Origin: Mucilaginibacter gracilis
GTDB taxonomy: Bacteria > Bacteroidota > Bacteroidia > Sphingobacteriales > Sphingobacteriaceae
Length of the DNA stretch: 64,000 nt
Direction: 5' to 3'
Assembly: GCF_003633615.1 (NCBI RefSeq)
Contig: NZ_RBKU01000001.1
Location: 3,224,001-3,288,000 of the forward strand
In this document: in pieces, positions 24,327 through 33,203 of the stretch
How positions within the stretch are numbered: the first letter of the stretch is position 1
How the letters are laid out: every line of letters begins with the position of its first letter
Translations under genes and position numbers: made by a program
The notes under the pieces: model-generated
The model's database searches: none
The model's input: only the letters and a program-made list of their open reading frames with translations
Told to the model about the DNA's origin: nothing

Positions 24327-25985
24327 ATGACGCCAATCAATATACTTATTGTTGACGATAAAGAAGATAACATTGTTGCTCTTGAAGCACTGATAGGCCG
24401 CAGTGATATACGCCTTATATCAACAACATCGCCCAATGAGGCCCTTAAAATGGCCTGGGAAAATCAAATAGCCATAGCCCTTGTTGATGTTCAAATGCCC
24501 GAAATGGATGGATTTGAATTTGCAACCATGCTTAAGGCAAACCCTCGCACCAAAGACATACTGATTATATTTGTTACCGCAATATCAACCGAATCTAAAT
24601 ACGCGGTTAAAGGTTTTAGTGCCGGTGCTGTTGATTATCTTTACAAACCGCTTGACCCTTATATAACCGCCGCCAAGGTTGATTCGTTTATTCAACTATC
24701 GCGGGGGCAACAACAGATACGGGAAAAAAACCAGGAACTAGAAAATTATGCTCTTGTTGTTAAAAATTCGGCAGATATAATTTGCACTGTTGATGCCGCC
24801 AGTTTCCGGATAATAAGCGTCAACACCGCGGTTGAAAAAATATTGCAATACCGGCCCGAAGAGTTAACCGGCAAAAGTATAGTAGGGCTTTCGATACAGG
24901 AAGATGTAGCTTCGTTTAAAGAAAATTTAACAACGCTTATTAACGAAATTAAAGGATTTGCATCGTTTGAGTGCCGCTTTGAAACTTTTGACAAACGCCA
25001 GATATGGGTTGAGTGCCGGGCGTCATACCGTAATAAAATCCTTTTTTTTAATATAAGCGATATCACTATACAAAAGGATTATACCGAGCAGCTCATCAAA
25101 TCAAAAGAGCTGGCCGAGTACAGCACAAAGGTGAAAGAAAATTTTTTGGCTAATATGAGCCACGAGTTACGCACACCTGTAAATGGCATATTAGGTATTA
25201 CATCGTTACTAAAAAACACAACGCTCGATAGCCAGCAAAAAAATATGATTGATTTGCTGGGTTCAACCTCGCAATCTTTATTGGGTGTTATTAACGATGT
25301 GCTGGATATATCAAAAATGGAAGCCGGCAAATTTAGTATTATACGCAAGCCGGATAACATCCACCTTGTGGTAAAAACTGTTTACGACCTGTTGAAGTTT
25401 AAAACCGACGAAAAGGATATAGAACTGCTGCTTGAAATTGCACCAAATGTACCCGAGTATATCATGGTTGATTCGTTACGGATTAACCAGATCATGATGA
25501 ATTTGTTGAGCAATGCCGTTAAATTTACCGATAGGGGTTATGTTAAGTTATCACTAACTGTTGCCCAGCAACTGCCAGGCAAGGTTCAGCTTAAATTTAA
25601 TATTGAAGATACAGGCATAGGCATATCTACAGGTAAACTCAATAAGATATTTGATTCGTTTGAGCAGGCCGAAGACGATACAACCAGTAAATACGGCGGT
25701 ACGGGCCTTGGCCTCGCTATTGTAAAAAAACTGGTTGAACTTAAAGGTGGCGAACTAACAGTGAGTAGCCAGATAGGCAAGGGCAGCACCTTTAGTTTTA
25801 TTAACTGGTACACAGTGGCCGTGCAAAAACCCGAGGTTAAGCCTGTAGAAAAGACCGGAGCAAAATTATTACTCTCGTTAACCGATTTAAAGGTACTAAT
25901 AGTTGAAGACAATGTGGTTAACCAATACCTGTTATCGAAAATATTAAAAGATTGGAACGCAATTATAGAGGTAGTGTTAAGTTAA
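24327..25985 (+). CDS. Hybrid histidine kinase, truncated by IS630 insertion
   Basis: 552 residues as it stands. Order: receiver domain 1-120 (Asp54 in L-V-D-V-Q-M-P-E-M-D-G), PAS about 140-250, HisKA with His279 (M-S-H-E-L-R-T-P-V-N-G), HATPase_c with G-T-G-L-G-L-A-I-V, and the first 25 residues of a second receiver (L-I-V-E-D-N-V-V-N-Q-Y-L-L-S-K). Native sequence ends at codon 549 (GTA, 25971-25973); the last three residues come from the IS. Without the element the protein would be 644 residues and continue at 27175. The kinase core is intact, so activity without the terminal receiver is possible. Confidence 0.92.
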   Translation: MTPINILIVDDKEDNIVALEALIGRSDIRLISTTSPNEALKMAWENQIAIALVDVQMPEMDGFEFATMLKANPRTKDILIIFVTAISTESKYAVKGFSAGAVDYLYKPLDPYITAAKVDSFIQLSRGQQQIREKNQELENYALVVKNSADIICTVDAASFRIISVNTAVEKILQYRPEELTGKSIVGLSIQEDVASFKENLTTLINEIKGFASFECRFETFDKRQIWVECRASYRNKILFFNISDITIQKDYTEQLIKSKELAEYSTKVKENFLANMSHELRTPVNGILGITSLLKNTTLDSQQKNMIDLLGSTSQSLLGVINDVLDISKMEAGKFSIIRKPDNIHLVVKTVYDLLKFKTDEKDIELLLEIAPNVPEYIMVDSLRINQIMMNLLSNAVKFTDRGYVKLSLTVAQQLPGKVQLKFNIEDTGIGISTGKLNKIFDSFEQAEDDTTSKYGGTGLGLAIVKKLVELKGGELTVSSQIGKGSTFSFINWYTVAVQKPEVKPVEKTGAKLLLSLTDLKVLIVEDNVVNQYLLSKILKDWNAIIEVVLS

Positions 25986-26031
25986 ATATAATATGACGTA
26001 TAAAAGCGTATATTTGTAAAACAAATTACAG

Positions 26032-26490
26032 ATGGTACGTTATACGATAAAACTTACAAAAGAGGAGGTTGGAGAGTTATACTCGATAATCAACAAGGGC
26101 TCCCATAGTTCTCAAACATTCCGGACAGCCTATATACTATTGAATTGTGATGAAGGGGAATATGCGGAGAAAATAACAAATGAACAGATCAGCAAAGTCC
26201 TGAAAGTAGGGATGCGAACGATAGACCGGGTGAAGAAAAAGTTTATTGAAGAGGGTTTTGAAGGTGTTTTAGATCGTCGCCCCACCAGCCGTGTTTATGA
26301 AACAAAATCAGATGGCGATGTAGAAGCGAAGCTGGTTGCCTTGTGTTGCAGCGAGCCGCCTGAGGGGTTTGCTAAATGGTCATTAAGGCTACTCGCCGAT
26401 AAAATGGTAGAGTTGGAATATGTAGAAAGTATTTCGCATGTAACAGTAAGAAGTGTGCTTAAAAAAACGAACTTAAGCCTTGGAAAGTAA
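26032..26490 (+). CDS. IS630 transposase, N-terminal frame
   Basis: 152 residues: two helix-turn-helix modules (I-S-K-V-L-K-V-G-M-R-T-I-D-R-V and later L-R-L-L-A-D-K) that bind the element ends. It stops after a run of seven A residues (26461-26467). Beyond that run the homologous sequence continues in the -1 frame, so full-length transposase needs slippage there. The last residues after the run are not part of the native protein. Confidence 0.88.
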   Translation: MVRYTIKLTKEEVGELYSIINKGSHSSQTFRTAYILLNCDEGEYAEKITNEQISKVLKVGMRTIDRVKKKFIEEGFEGVLDRRPTSRVYETKSDGDVEAKLVALCCSEPPEGFAKWSLRLLADKMVELEYVESISHVTVRSVLKKTNLSLGK

Positions 26491-27164
26491 AGGGCTGGGT
26501 AATACCACCGGAAAAAAGCAGCGAATTTGTAGCCAATATGGAACGCGTATTGGATGTATACAAAAAACCTTATGATGAGGAATTTCCGGTTGTATGTATG
26601 GATGAGTCGCCAAAACAATTGATAGAAGAAGGGCAGCCCTCTCAAGCCATGAAGCCTGGCCAGGAGGCAAGAGTAGATTACGAGTACATAAGGCATGGGG
26701 TAGTCAATATATTTATGGCCAACGAGCCTTTGAGGGGCAAGCGCTTTGTAGAAATTACGGCGTTTAAAACCAAAAAGGACTGGGCTTTATTCGTAAAAAG
26801 AATAGCAGATGAATGGTACCCGACAGCGAAAAAAATAACTTTAGTAATGGACAATTTTAAAACCCATTCGGCCTCTGCATTTTACGAGACATTTGAACCA
26901 GCCGAAGCCAAAAGGCTATGGGATAGGTTTGAGTTTGTTTATACGCCCAAGCATGGAAGCTGGCTCAATATGGCCGAGATAGAATTGCATGTATTGAATG
27001 GGCAATGCCTAAACAGGCATATTTCAACAATGCTGAAGATCAATGAAGAGGTAGCGGCATGGCAACACAACAGAAATAATAAGAACAGCAAAATTAACTG
27101 GCAGTTCGAAAATAAAGATGCGCGAATAAAACTGAAAAGACTTTATCCGTCATTACACGATTAA
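26463..27164 (+). CDS. IS630 transposase, catalytic DDE frame (-1 frame)
   Basis: The frame is open from 26463; it reads E-L-K-P-W-K-V-K-G-W-V-I-P-P before the first ATG (26538), which matches the usual joint of IS630 transposases. The DDE catalytic residues are present: Asp in V-C-M-D-E-S-P-K, Asp in L-V-M-D-N-F-K-T-H, and Glu in S-W-L-N-M-A-E-I-E. It is probably made as a fusion with the preceding frame by slippage on the A7 run, not from its own ATG. Confidence 0.85.
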   Translation, partial: KNELKPWKVKGWVIPPEKSSEFVANMERVLDVYKKPYDEEFPVVCMDESPKQLIEEGQPSQAMKPGQEARVDYEYIRHGVVNIFMANEPLRGKRFVEITAFKTKKDWALFVKRIADEWYPTAKKITLVMDNFKTHSASAFYETFEPAEAKRLWDRFEFVYTPKHGSWLNMAEIELHVLNGQCLNRHISTMLKINEEVAAWQHNRNNKNSKINWQFENKDARIKLKRLYPSLHD

Positions 27165-27174
27165 CATAACAGTA

Positions 27175-27462
27175 GTTGATAACGGTAAAAAAGCAATTGA
27201 AATGTTGGTTGAAAAAAATTTCGACATTGTATTGATGGATACCCACATGCCCGAAATGAATGGCTACGAAACCGCCAGAGCCATCCGCTCGGATTTTGAT
27301 GAGCCCAAACGGAGTATCCCCATCATTTCATTATCGGCGGCGGCGTTTGAGCATGAAAGGCAGGAAGCTATAGATTCGGGTATGAATGATGTGCTTTCCA
27401 AGCCTTTCCAATCTAAAGACCTCCATCAAAAAATACAGGATATTTTGAAAATCAAAGCTTAA
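27175..27462 (+). pseudogene. 3' fragment of the IS-split hybrid kinase (second receiver)
   Basis: Encodes the rest of the terminal receiver domain: V-D-N-G-K-K-A-I-E-M-L-V, the phosphoacceptor in I-V-L-M-D-T-H-M-P-E-M-N-G-Y-E, and the late Lys in L-S-K-P-F. The frame joins codon 549 of the upstream part once the IS and one TA are removed. An ATG at 27202 could start a stand-alone 86-residue piece lacking the first receiver strands, which is unlikely to fold. Its stop overlaps the convergent ogt gene by 4 bp. Confidence 0.9.
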
Positions 27463-27944
27463 AAAGCCAGTTTAGTTTGGCCAATACCGGCTACCATAGC
27501 CTCGTGTTGTAGCAGCCATTTTTTGCGCCATATGCCACCTGCATACCCTGTTAAACTACCGTTAGCACCAATAACCCTATGGCAGGGCACTATTATCCAT
27601 AAATTATTTTTGCCATTGGCCGCCGCTATTGCCCTTATTGCTAAAGGGTTTTGCATCCTTTGGCTTTGTTGGGTGTAACTTATGGTTTCGGCATAGCCAA
27701 TATTCATTAATTGGTGCCAAACTTGCTGTTGAAAGTCGGTGCCATTTTGTTTAAACGGAAAATCAAATGCGCGCCTCGTACCAGCAAAGTACTCATCAAG
27801 TTGGTTGGCTGCTTGTTGTAATAGTGGTGATGTGCATTGTTCGTCTTCGGGGCAATTATCTAAAACAGATACCGCACTAATAAAGCCGTCGGTTTCGGTT
27901 ATGCGGGCAATTCCCAACGGGGTTTGATGAAAAATAAACTGCAT
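27459..27944 (-). CDS. ogt: Methylated-DNA--protein-cysteine methyltransferase
   Basis: 161 residues. The C-terminal domain has I-V-P-C-H-R-V-I-G with the acceptor Cys, preceded by the R-A-I-A-A-A-N-G-K-N recognition helix and followed by T-G-Y-A-G-G-x-W-R-K. It removes O6-alkyl groups from guanine in one suicidal step. The N-terminal domain is short, as in Ogt. It is convergent with the interrupted kinase gene. Confidence 0.93.
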   Translation of the reverse strand: MQFIFHQTPLGIARITETDGFISAVSVLDNCPEDEQCTSPLLQQAANQLDEYFAGTRRAFDFPFKQNGTDFQQQVWHQLMNIGYAETISYTQQSQRMQNPLAIRAIAAANGKNNLWIIVPCHRVIGANGSLTGYAGGIWRKKWLLQHEAMVAGIGQTKLAF

Positions 27945-28015
27945 AACGGCTAAACTATCAAATTGGCCCGACAGTTTAGTTTGATGTATACGTTTTTGAG
28001 GTTAAATTTTAAGCA

Positions 28016-28228
28016 TCAGGATGCGCTGGGTAACAATTCGCGCAATTGTTCCTCTATCTCCAAGTCTATCTTTGATTTTAACAGTGAACCACATTTAGAA
28101 CACCTGATCTCGTTAGTGAGCGTTTTTTCGAGTGTTAAATAAGTTATAGCTGTAGTTTGATATCTATAAATAGAATTCGAGCAGCTTCTGTTAAAGCAAT
28201 AACTTGCTATGTGGTCATTGGCTTTCAT
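28016..28228 (-). CDS. Small zinc-ribbon-like protein
   Basis: 70 residues from the ATG at 28228 (a longer frame to 28282 adds a hydrophobic tail that looks like noncoding sequence). Cysteines occur as C-F-N-R-S-C in the first half and I-R-C-S-K-C-G-S-L-L in the second, giving a plausible four-Cys zinc ribbon. The rest is charged. It is not recognised further. It lies between ogt and ccmB and is divergent from ccmB. Confidence 0.55.
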   Translation of the reverse strand: MKANDHIASYCFNRSCSNSIYRYQTTAITYLTLEKTLTNEIRCSKCGSLLKSKIDLEIEEQLRELLPSAS

Positions 28229-28317
28229 TGTTTTATATTTTGATGTTAACAAGTAAAAAGCAACAACTATACCATAGTACACCGCATTAAAAAGATATTA
28301 TAAAATAAAATGCGTTA

Positions 28318-28346
28318 TTGGCTCAACAGGGTATATTGTATATTTG
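28318..28346 (+). promoter_or_regulatory. Promoter of ccmB (TTG-18-TATATTTG)
   Basis: TTG at 28318-28320 and TATATTTG at 28339-28346 are spaced by 18 bp, close to the Bacteroidota -33/-7 arrangement. The box ends 5 nt before the ATG at 28352, so the transcript would be nearly leaderless and a start at 28310 is excluded. Confidence 0.65.
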
Positions 28347-28351
28347 CAATA

Positions 28352-29035
28352 ATGGAGATGTACAGGCAAACAAAGCAGCTTTTAAAAAAAGAAATTTTAT
28401 TAGAATGGCGATCGAAATACGCCTTTAATGGAGTGCTTTTGTATGTAATATCTACCGTATTTGTGTGCTACATGGCTTTTAACCTCAATCCGGGTTTTAG
28501 CGAGGCTAAGAGCTATCCGCTGGTTTGGAATATTTTATTTTGGATAATTATCCTGTTTGCATCGGTAAATGCTATAGCCAAAAGTTTTTTGCAGGAGAGT
28601 AAAGGGCGGTTGTTATACTACTATTCTATCGCCGGTCCGCAAGCTATTATCTTATCCAAAATAATTTACAATATATTATTGATGACTTTATTGAGTACAC
28701 TGGCTTTAATAGTGTACAGCCTTTTCTTTAAAAACCCTACAAACGATACATTATATTATTTTATAACCGTGTTGCTGGGCAGCGTTAGTTTTTCAACCGT
28801 GTTTACCATGATATCGGCCATTGCCTCAAAAGCGGGTAACAATGGTACTTTAATGGCCATATTAAGTTTCCCGGTAATTATACCGGCTATACTGGTGCTT
28901 ATCCGCATGAGCAAGCGCGCTATGGACGGACTGGACCGTAGCTTAAGTTACCAGGATATTGGTGTGCTTTTGGCCATTAACGTTGTTGTTATAGCCACAT
29001 CGCTGCTATTGTTTCCGTATTTATGGAGAGATTAA
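28352..29035 (+). CDS. ccmB: Haem exporter subunit CcmB
   Basis: 227 residues with six hydrophobic segments. It matches CcmB: N-terminal K-x-L-L-K-K-E-I-L-L-E-W-R-S-K-Y, then A-K-S-F-L-Q-E-S-K-G-R-L-L-Y-Y and the late S-F-P-V-I-I-P-A-I-L. CcmB is the membrane partner of the ATPase CcmA in the system that loads haem onto CcmE for cytochrome c maturation. CcmA is not in the window. The gene opens the ccm region. Confidence 0.88.
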   Translation: MEMYRQTKQLLKKEILLEWRSKYAFNGVLLYVISTVFVCYMAFNLNPGFSEAKSYPLVWNILFWIIILFASVNAIAKSFLQESKGRLLYYYSIAGPQAIILSKIIYNILLMTLLSTLALIVYSLFFKNPTNDTLYYFITVLLGSVSFSTVFTMISAIASKAGNNGTLMAILSFPVIIPAILVLIRMSKRAMDGLDRSLSYQDIGVLLAINVVVIATSLLLFPYLWRD

Positions 29036-29121
29036 TTTAATTAAAATTACACAATAAAAAACCAATTAAATTGTTACAGAAGCAGCTACATCTAAATAGG
29101 TTTTTACAGTTAATTTTATCC

Positions 29122-30360
29122 ATGCGTTTTTGGCTTTATTTAATTTTGTGTTTATCAATGCCCGCTATTGCTGCGGCACAAAACGGAATTATAACAGGAA
29201 AAGTTATAAGTGCCGATCTGCAAATTCCGCTTAACGAGGCGAGCGTTTTTTTAAGTAATGCAACTTATGGTACGGCAACCGCAAGCAATGGTACATTTAC
29301 CTTACAGAACATTAGGCCAGGGCAGTACGAATTGGTGGTGAGCTACGTAGGTTATGATAGTTATCATAAAACTATTATGGTTACCGGAGCTTCTATAAAC
29401 CTCAGTATAGAAATGCATTTAAAGAGCTATGGGCTTAACGAGGTAGCTATCACATCGCACAAGTTTTCTAAAGAGAACTTTGCCATGTTTGTGCAGCATT
29501 TTTTAGGTGTATCGCAAAATGCCAAGCAGTGTAAAATAATTAACCCCAAGGCGGTTGATTTGTATTATAATGCGGCAGATAAAGTTTTAAAAGGCCACTC
29601 GGACGATTTTATAATTATTGAGAACCGGGCGTTGGGCTACAAGCTTAAATATTTGCTTGGCGAGTTTAAGTGGGACGGGATAGACGGGATTACAACAATT
29701 GGCGGCCAGCCACTTTACGAAGACCTGAAGGGAAGCAAAGCGCAGTTAGCCCGTTGGCACCAAAAGCGCGAAGAAGCCTATCATGGGTCGAGTATGCATT
29801 TTTACAGGTCGTTAATTAACAATGAAGTTGCTGCTCAGGGTTTTATGATGTACCATTTAGTGCGGGTGCCTAATAGCCAAAGGCCGCCGCAGCATGTTAT
29901 TGTGAAAAAGATAGATCAGTTTATGGCCGAACGTAACCGGGATTCGGTAATTCGTTGGCAAAATTTATATAACCTGCGCAAGTATATTGAAACACTGGGT
30001 ACCCTGGCGTTATTGCCCGAGGATGTTTATTCGCGCCTAAGTTCGGATGTGTTTGCCCTGCATTTTCCGGGAAGTTTGTATGTGGTATATACCAAAAAGC
30101 ATGATAATAACCTAAATGATTTGATATATAGGCCATTAACTATGGAAAATTTTCAGTGTACCATAGTTACCCTATATGGCAAATTTGCGCAGTTTGATTT
30201 GAACGGCGTAGTTATAGGTGGCGATGGCGAAAGCAGGAGCACCTTAAATGAAGGTGCATGGGCAGATAATTTAATGCCCGAATTATTGCCCGTTAACTAT
30301 GTGCCTGATGATAAAAAAACAACGCAAGCATCTACAAGTAATTTGCCGCCACTTAAATAA
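29122..30360 (+). CDS. Secreted protein with CarboxypepD_reg-like N-terminal domain
   Basis: 412 residues from the ATG at 29122, which gives a clean signal peptide (F-W-L-Y-L-I-L-C-L ... A-A-A-Q). Residues about 22-105 form a CarboxypepD_reg-like beta-sandwich (I-T-G-K-V-I ... G-T-A-T-A-S-N-G-T-F-T-L ... V-G-Y). The remaining 300 residues have no recognised domain; they are not a TonB barrel, being too short and mixed alpha/beta. It probably sits at the cell envelope. It lies between ccmB and ccmC, and whether it serves haem handling is unknown. Confidence 0.7.
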   Translation: MRFWLYLILCLSMPAIAAAQNGIITGKVISADLQIPLNEASVFLSNATYGTATASNGTFTLQNIRPGQYELVVSYVGYDSYHKTIMVTGASINLSIEMHLKSYGLNEVAITSHKFSKENFAMFVQHFLGVSQNAKQCKIINPKAVDLYYNAADKVLKGHSDDFIIIENRALGYKLKYLLGEFKWDGIDGITTIGGQPLYEDLKGSKAQLARWHQKREEAYHGSSMHFYRSLINNEVAAQGFMMYHLVRVPNSQRPPQHVIVKKIDQFMAERNRDSVIRWQNLYNLRKYIETLGTLALLPEDVYSRLSSDVFALHFPGSLYVVYTKKHDNNLNDLIYRPLTMENFQCTIVTLYGKFAQFDLNGVVIGGDGESRSTLNEGAWADNLMPELLPVNYVPDDKKTTQASTSNLPPLK

Positions 30361-30435
30361 TACCGCCTGGCCAAAGTTGTGGTAAAATTGCGCGTTACCA
30401 TGAGTTGCCTGGGTAGTGTATAAACTTAAAAATAT

Positions 30436-30443
30436 TACCTTTG
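30436..30443 (+). promoter_or_regulatory. -7 box (TACCTTTG) upstream of ccmC
   Basis: TAnnTTTG match 38 nt before the ATG at 30482, so ccmC-ccmD may be transcribed separately from ccmB. Confidence 0.5.
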
Positions 30444-30481
30444 CCCAATACTCCGGCTAACCGGGCGAACATATAATTACA

Positions 30482-31156
30482 ATGAAGTTTATATATCAAA
30501 CATGGTGGAAGGTTTTGGCAGTGGTGCTGGTGTTTTACACCCTTATAGCAGGCTTTTTGTTGCATGTTGTTGCGTTGCCCATACTGCACGAAACCATCAG
30601 GAACCTTTATTTTCATGTACCTATGTGGATGGCCATGTTTTCGGTTTTTACCATATCTGTGGTGTATAGCATTTTATACCTTAACACAGGTAAAGAAGAA
30701 TACGATATAGCATCTGTGGAATGCATCAATACTGGGATGTTGTTTTTTGTGTTGGGACTATTAACCGGAATGATTTGGGCCAAATATACCTGGGGCGAGT
30801 TTTGGAGTAACGACCCTAAACAAAACAGCGCTGCAATAGCTTTTTTATTGTACTGCGCGTACCTGGTACTCCGTAACTCCATTGATGAAGAGCAAAAACG
30901 CGCCAAAATATCGGCTATCTATAATATTTTTGCTTTCCCGATTATGGTGGTGCTGATTATGGTTTTACCGCGATTGACAGACTCGTTACATCCCGGCAAC
31001 GGCGGTAACCCGGCCTTTGGCAAGTACGATCTTGAAAATAGTATGCGCGTGGTACTTTACCCTGCATTTATTGGCTGGAGTTTAATAGGAGTTTGGATAG
31101 CTACGTTAAGGTACCGCATGAGTTTAATTGAGTATAAAAAGAACGCTATAGATTAA
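30482..31156 (+). CDS. ccmC: Haem exporter CcmC
   Basis: 224 residues with six membrane segments. It belongs to the CcmC/CcsA family: H-V-P-M-W-M-A-M near residue 45 supplies a haem His ligand, and W-G-E-F-W-S-N-D-P-K-Q is a Bacteroidota form of the tryptophan-rich WWD motif. L-H-P-G-N-G-G-N-P follows in the last third. It transfers haem to the periplasmic chaperone CcmE. It overlaps ccmD by 1 bp (TAATG). Confidence 0.9.
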   Translation: MKFIYQTWWKVLAVVLVFYTLIAGFLLHVVALPILHETIRNLYFHVPMWMAMFSVFTISVVYSILYLNTGKEEYDIASVECINTGMLFFVLGLLTGMIWAKYTWGEFWSNDPKQNSAAIAFLLYCAYLVLRNSIDEEQKRAKISAIYNIFAFPIMVVLIMVLPRLTDSLHPGNGGNPAFGKYDLENSMRVVLYPAFIGWSLIGVWIATLRYRMSLIEYKKNAID

Positions 31157-31440
31157 TGAAAAATTTATTGGTATTAATAGTTTTAACTTTTACGGTATTG
31201 ATTACAGTAAAGGCTCAAAGCAAAGTAAGTAGTGATACAACAGGCATAGTGCTAAAAAAAGATACCGTATCGCAAGTAATAATTGCAAAACCGGCCCCCT
31301 CTGTTTTAGTACAAATGGACGATACCTTGCGCAGTTCGGGTAAAATATATGTGGTAATCACCACCATTGCTATTGTTTTTATTGGATTGGCTATCTATTT
31401 ATTTGCGATGGACAGACGTTTGAAGAAACTGGAAGAGTAG
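31156..31440 (+). CDS. ccmD: CcmD-like small membrane protein
   Basis: 94 residues: an N-terminal hydrophobic signal (about 1-19), a Thr/Val-rich periplasmic linker, then a single membrane helix (about 63-83) and a basic tail R-R-L-K-K-L-E-E. The S-S-G-K-I-Y-V-V stretch leading into the helix is typical of Bacteroidota CcmD proteins, which release haem-CcmE from the transporter complex. It is coupled to ccmC by a 1-bp overlap. Confidence 0.8.
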   Translation: MKNLLVLIVLTFTVLITVKAQSKVSSDTTGIVLKKDTVSQVIIAKPAPSVLVQMDDTLRSSGKIYVVITTIAIVFIGLAIYLFAMDRRLKKLEE

Positions 31441-31681
31441 TTTTTTTATCAAATTTGAAATTTATTGGCGTTTTTTCATCTGTTTTTTTTCATTATTGAA
31501 AATAATACTCTTGTTGGTAATGGTTCAAAAAATAAGTTTAAACTAACTAAACATAGTTTTAGGGCTTGCGTTTAAGGTGTATAGCTTACACCATTAAAGT
31601 TTGTATTTGTACAATTGGTATAAATTGCTGCACCTTTGTCAACTTTTTTAAAAGAACCGTTTATTTATCAATTTCCTAATT

Positions 31682-33118
31682 ATGTCTAACAGTAAGATAG
31701 TTGCCAATTCGGCCGAACATTTTTTTGGCGATGTTTGTAATAATTTTGATCATGCCGCACAATTTACAAACCACGATGCCGGCCTGCTCGATCAAATCAA
31801 ATCATGTAATAGTGTTTACCGTTTTCGTTTCCCTATCCGCAAGGGTAACGGTTTTGAAGTAATAGATGCCTGGCGCGTTGAGCACTCGCATCACCAATCG
31901 CCAACTAAGGGCGGTATCCGCTACAGCGATATGGTAAACGAAGACGAAGTGATGGCACTTGCCGCCCTCATGACTTATAAATGCGCCATTGTAAACGTAC
32001 CCTTTGGCGGTGCCAAAGGCGGTATAAAAATTAACCCTAAAAACTACACCGTACAGGAGCTGGAAAATATTACCCGCCGCTATACAGTTGAGCTAATAAA
32101 AAAGAATTTTATTGGCCCCAGCGTTGATGTACCCGCCCCGGATTATGGATCGGGAGAGCGCGAGATGAGCTGGATTGCCGATACCTATGCCACCATGAAC
32201 CCCGGCCAGTTGGATGCCATGGGTTGTGTTACCGGTAAACCTATTGCTTTACACGGTATTGCCGGTCGCCGCGAGGCCACGGGCCGCGGTGTTGCCATTG
32301 CCGTGCGTGAGTGTGTGAGCGTTGCCGAAGATATGCAGAAGCTTGGTTTAACAACAGGTATATTGGGCAAAAAAGTTATTGTGCAAGGGCTGGGTAATGT
32401 GGGTTACCACTCGGCTAAGTTTTTGGCAGAGTTTGGTGGCATAATAGTTGGCCTTTGTGAATTTGAAGGAGCCATTTATAACGAAGATGGTTTGGATATT
32501 GAAGCCGTATTTTTACACCGTAAAGCAACCGGATCTATTTTAGGTTACCCCGGTGCAAAAAAAGAGTTTAAAAACTCGATGGAAGGTTTAGAGCAGCCCT
32601 GCGATATATTGGTACCTGCTGCTTTAGAAAACCAGATAACCGAAGCAAACGTAAAAAACATACAGGCAAAAATTATTGCCGAGGGTGCAAACGGCCCAAC
32701 TACTCCGGAGGCGGAAGCTATATTTTACGCCAAAGGTGGTATCATCATCCCGGATATGTATGCTAATGCGGGCGGTGTAACGGTATCGTACTTTGAGTGG
32801 TTAAAAAACCTTTCGCACGTAGCATTTGGCCGCATGAACCGTAGGTTTGAAGAAAACTCAAACCTTAACCTGGTTAACATGGTTGAAGGTATTACAGGTA
32901 TTGCACTATCGCCAATGCAACGGTCGAGCATTATAAAGGGTGCCTCGGAGCTCGAACTGGTAAATTCGGGATTGGAAGATACCATGATCCGGTCGTACCA
33001 CGAGATACGCGAAACCTATAAAAGCAACGCTAAAATAGATACACAACGTACTGCGGCGTTTGTGGGAGCTATTAACAAAATAGCGGTATCATACCAAAAT
33101 CTTGGTGTTTGGCCGTAA
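31682..33118 (+). CDS. gdhA: Glutamate dehydrogenase (Glu/Leu/Phe/Val family)
   Basis: 478 residues. It reversibly makes glutamate from 2-oxoglutarate and ammonia. Motifs: S-P-T-K-G-G-I-R-Y, the catalytic Lys in [17 protein letters not shown], and the nucleotide-binding G-L-G-N-V-G in the second domain; [13 protein letters not shown] is also typical. Cofactor preference is not certain from motifs. It interrupts the ccm cluster and ends in its own terminator, so it is an independent unit. Confidence 0.92.
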   Translation: MSNSKIVANSAEHFFGDVCNNFDHAAQFTNHDAGLLDQIKSCNSVYRFRFPIRKGNGFEVIDAWRVEHSHHQSPTKGGIRYSDMVNEDEVMALAALMTYKCAIVNVPFGGAKGGIKINPKNYTVQELENITRRYTVELIKKNFIGPSVDVPAPDYGSGEREMSWIADTYATMNPGQLDAMGCVTGKPIALHGIAGRREATGRGVAIAVRECVSVAEDMQKLGLTTGILGKKVIVQGLGNVGYHSAKFLAEFGGIIVGLCEFEGAIYNEDGLDIEAVFLHRKATGSILGYPGAKKEFKNSMEGLEQPCDILVPAALENQITEANVKNIQAKIIAEGANGPTTPEAEAIFYAKGGIIIPDMYANAGGVTVSYFEWLKNLSHVAFGRMNRRFEENSNLNLVNMVEGITGIALSPMQRSSIIKGASELELVNSGLEDTMIRSYHEIRETYKSNAKIDTQRTAAFVGAINKIAVSYQNLGVWP

Positions 33119-33166
33119 ATTGATTTCGGAAATCGGATGGCTGATTTCGGATTTGATTAATTTTAC

Positions 33167-33203
33167 AAAGGTCATTGCTTATAGCGGTGGCCTTTTGTTT
33201 TTT
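33167..33203 (+). terminator. Terminator of glutamate dehydrogenase gene
   Basis: AAAGGTC (33167-33173) pairs with GGCCTTT (33189-33195, one G-T pair) and runs into a T-rich tract to 33203. Confidence 0.7.

Larger units (their letters stand above)
25974..27172 (+). mobile_element. IS630-family insertion sequence (1199 bp)
   Basis: Inserted at a TA dinucleotide, duplicated as 25972-25973 and 27173-27174, as expected for IS630/Tc1. The imperfect terminal inverted repeats begin GTGTTAAGTTAA at the left and, read inward from the right end, CTGTTATGTTAA. The internal promoter has TATATTTG at 26009-26016. The transposase is in two overlapping frames. Removing the element and one TA restores the kinase reading frame exactly. 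Confidence 0.93.

Noticed and set aside
28310..28351. Upstream start for ccmB
   Set aside because: The added residues cover the TTG/TATATTTG promoter.
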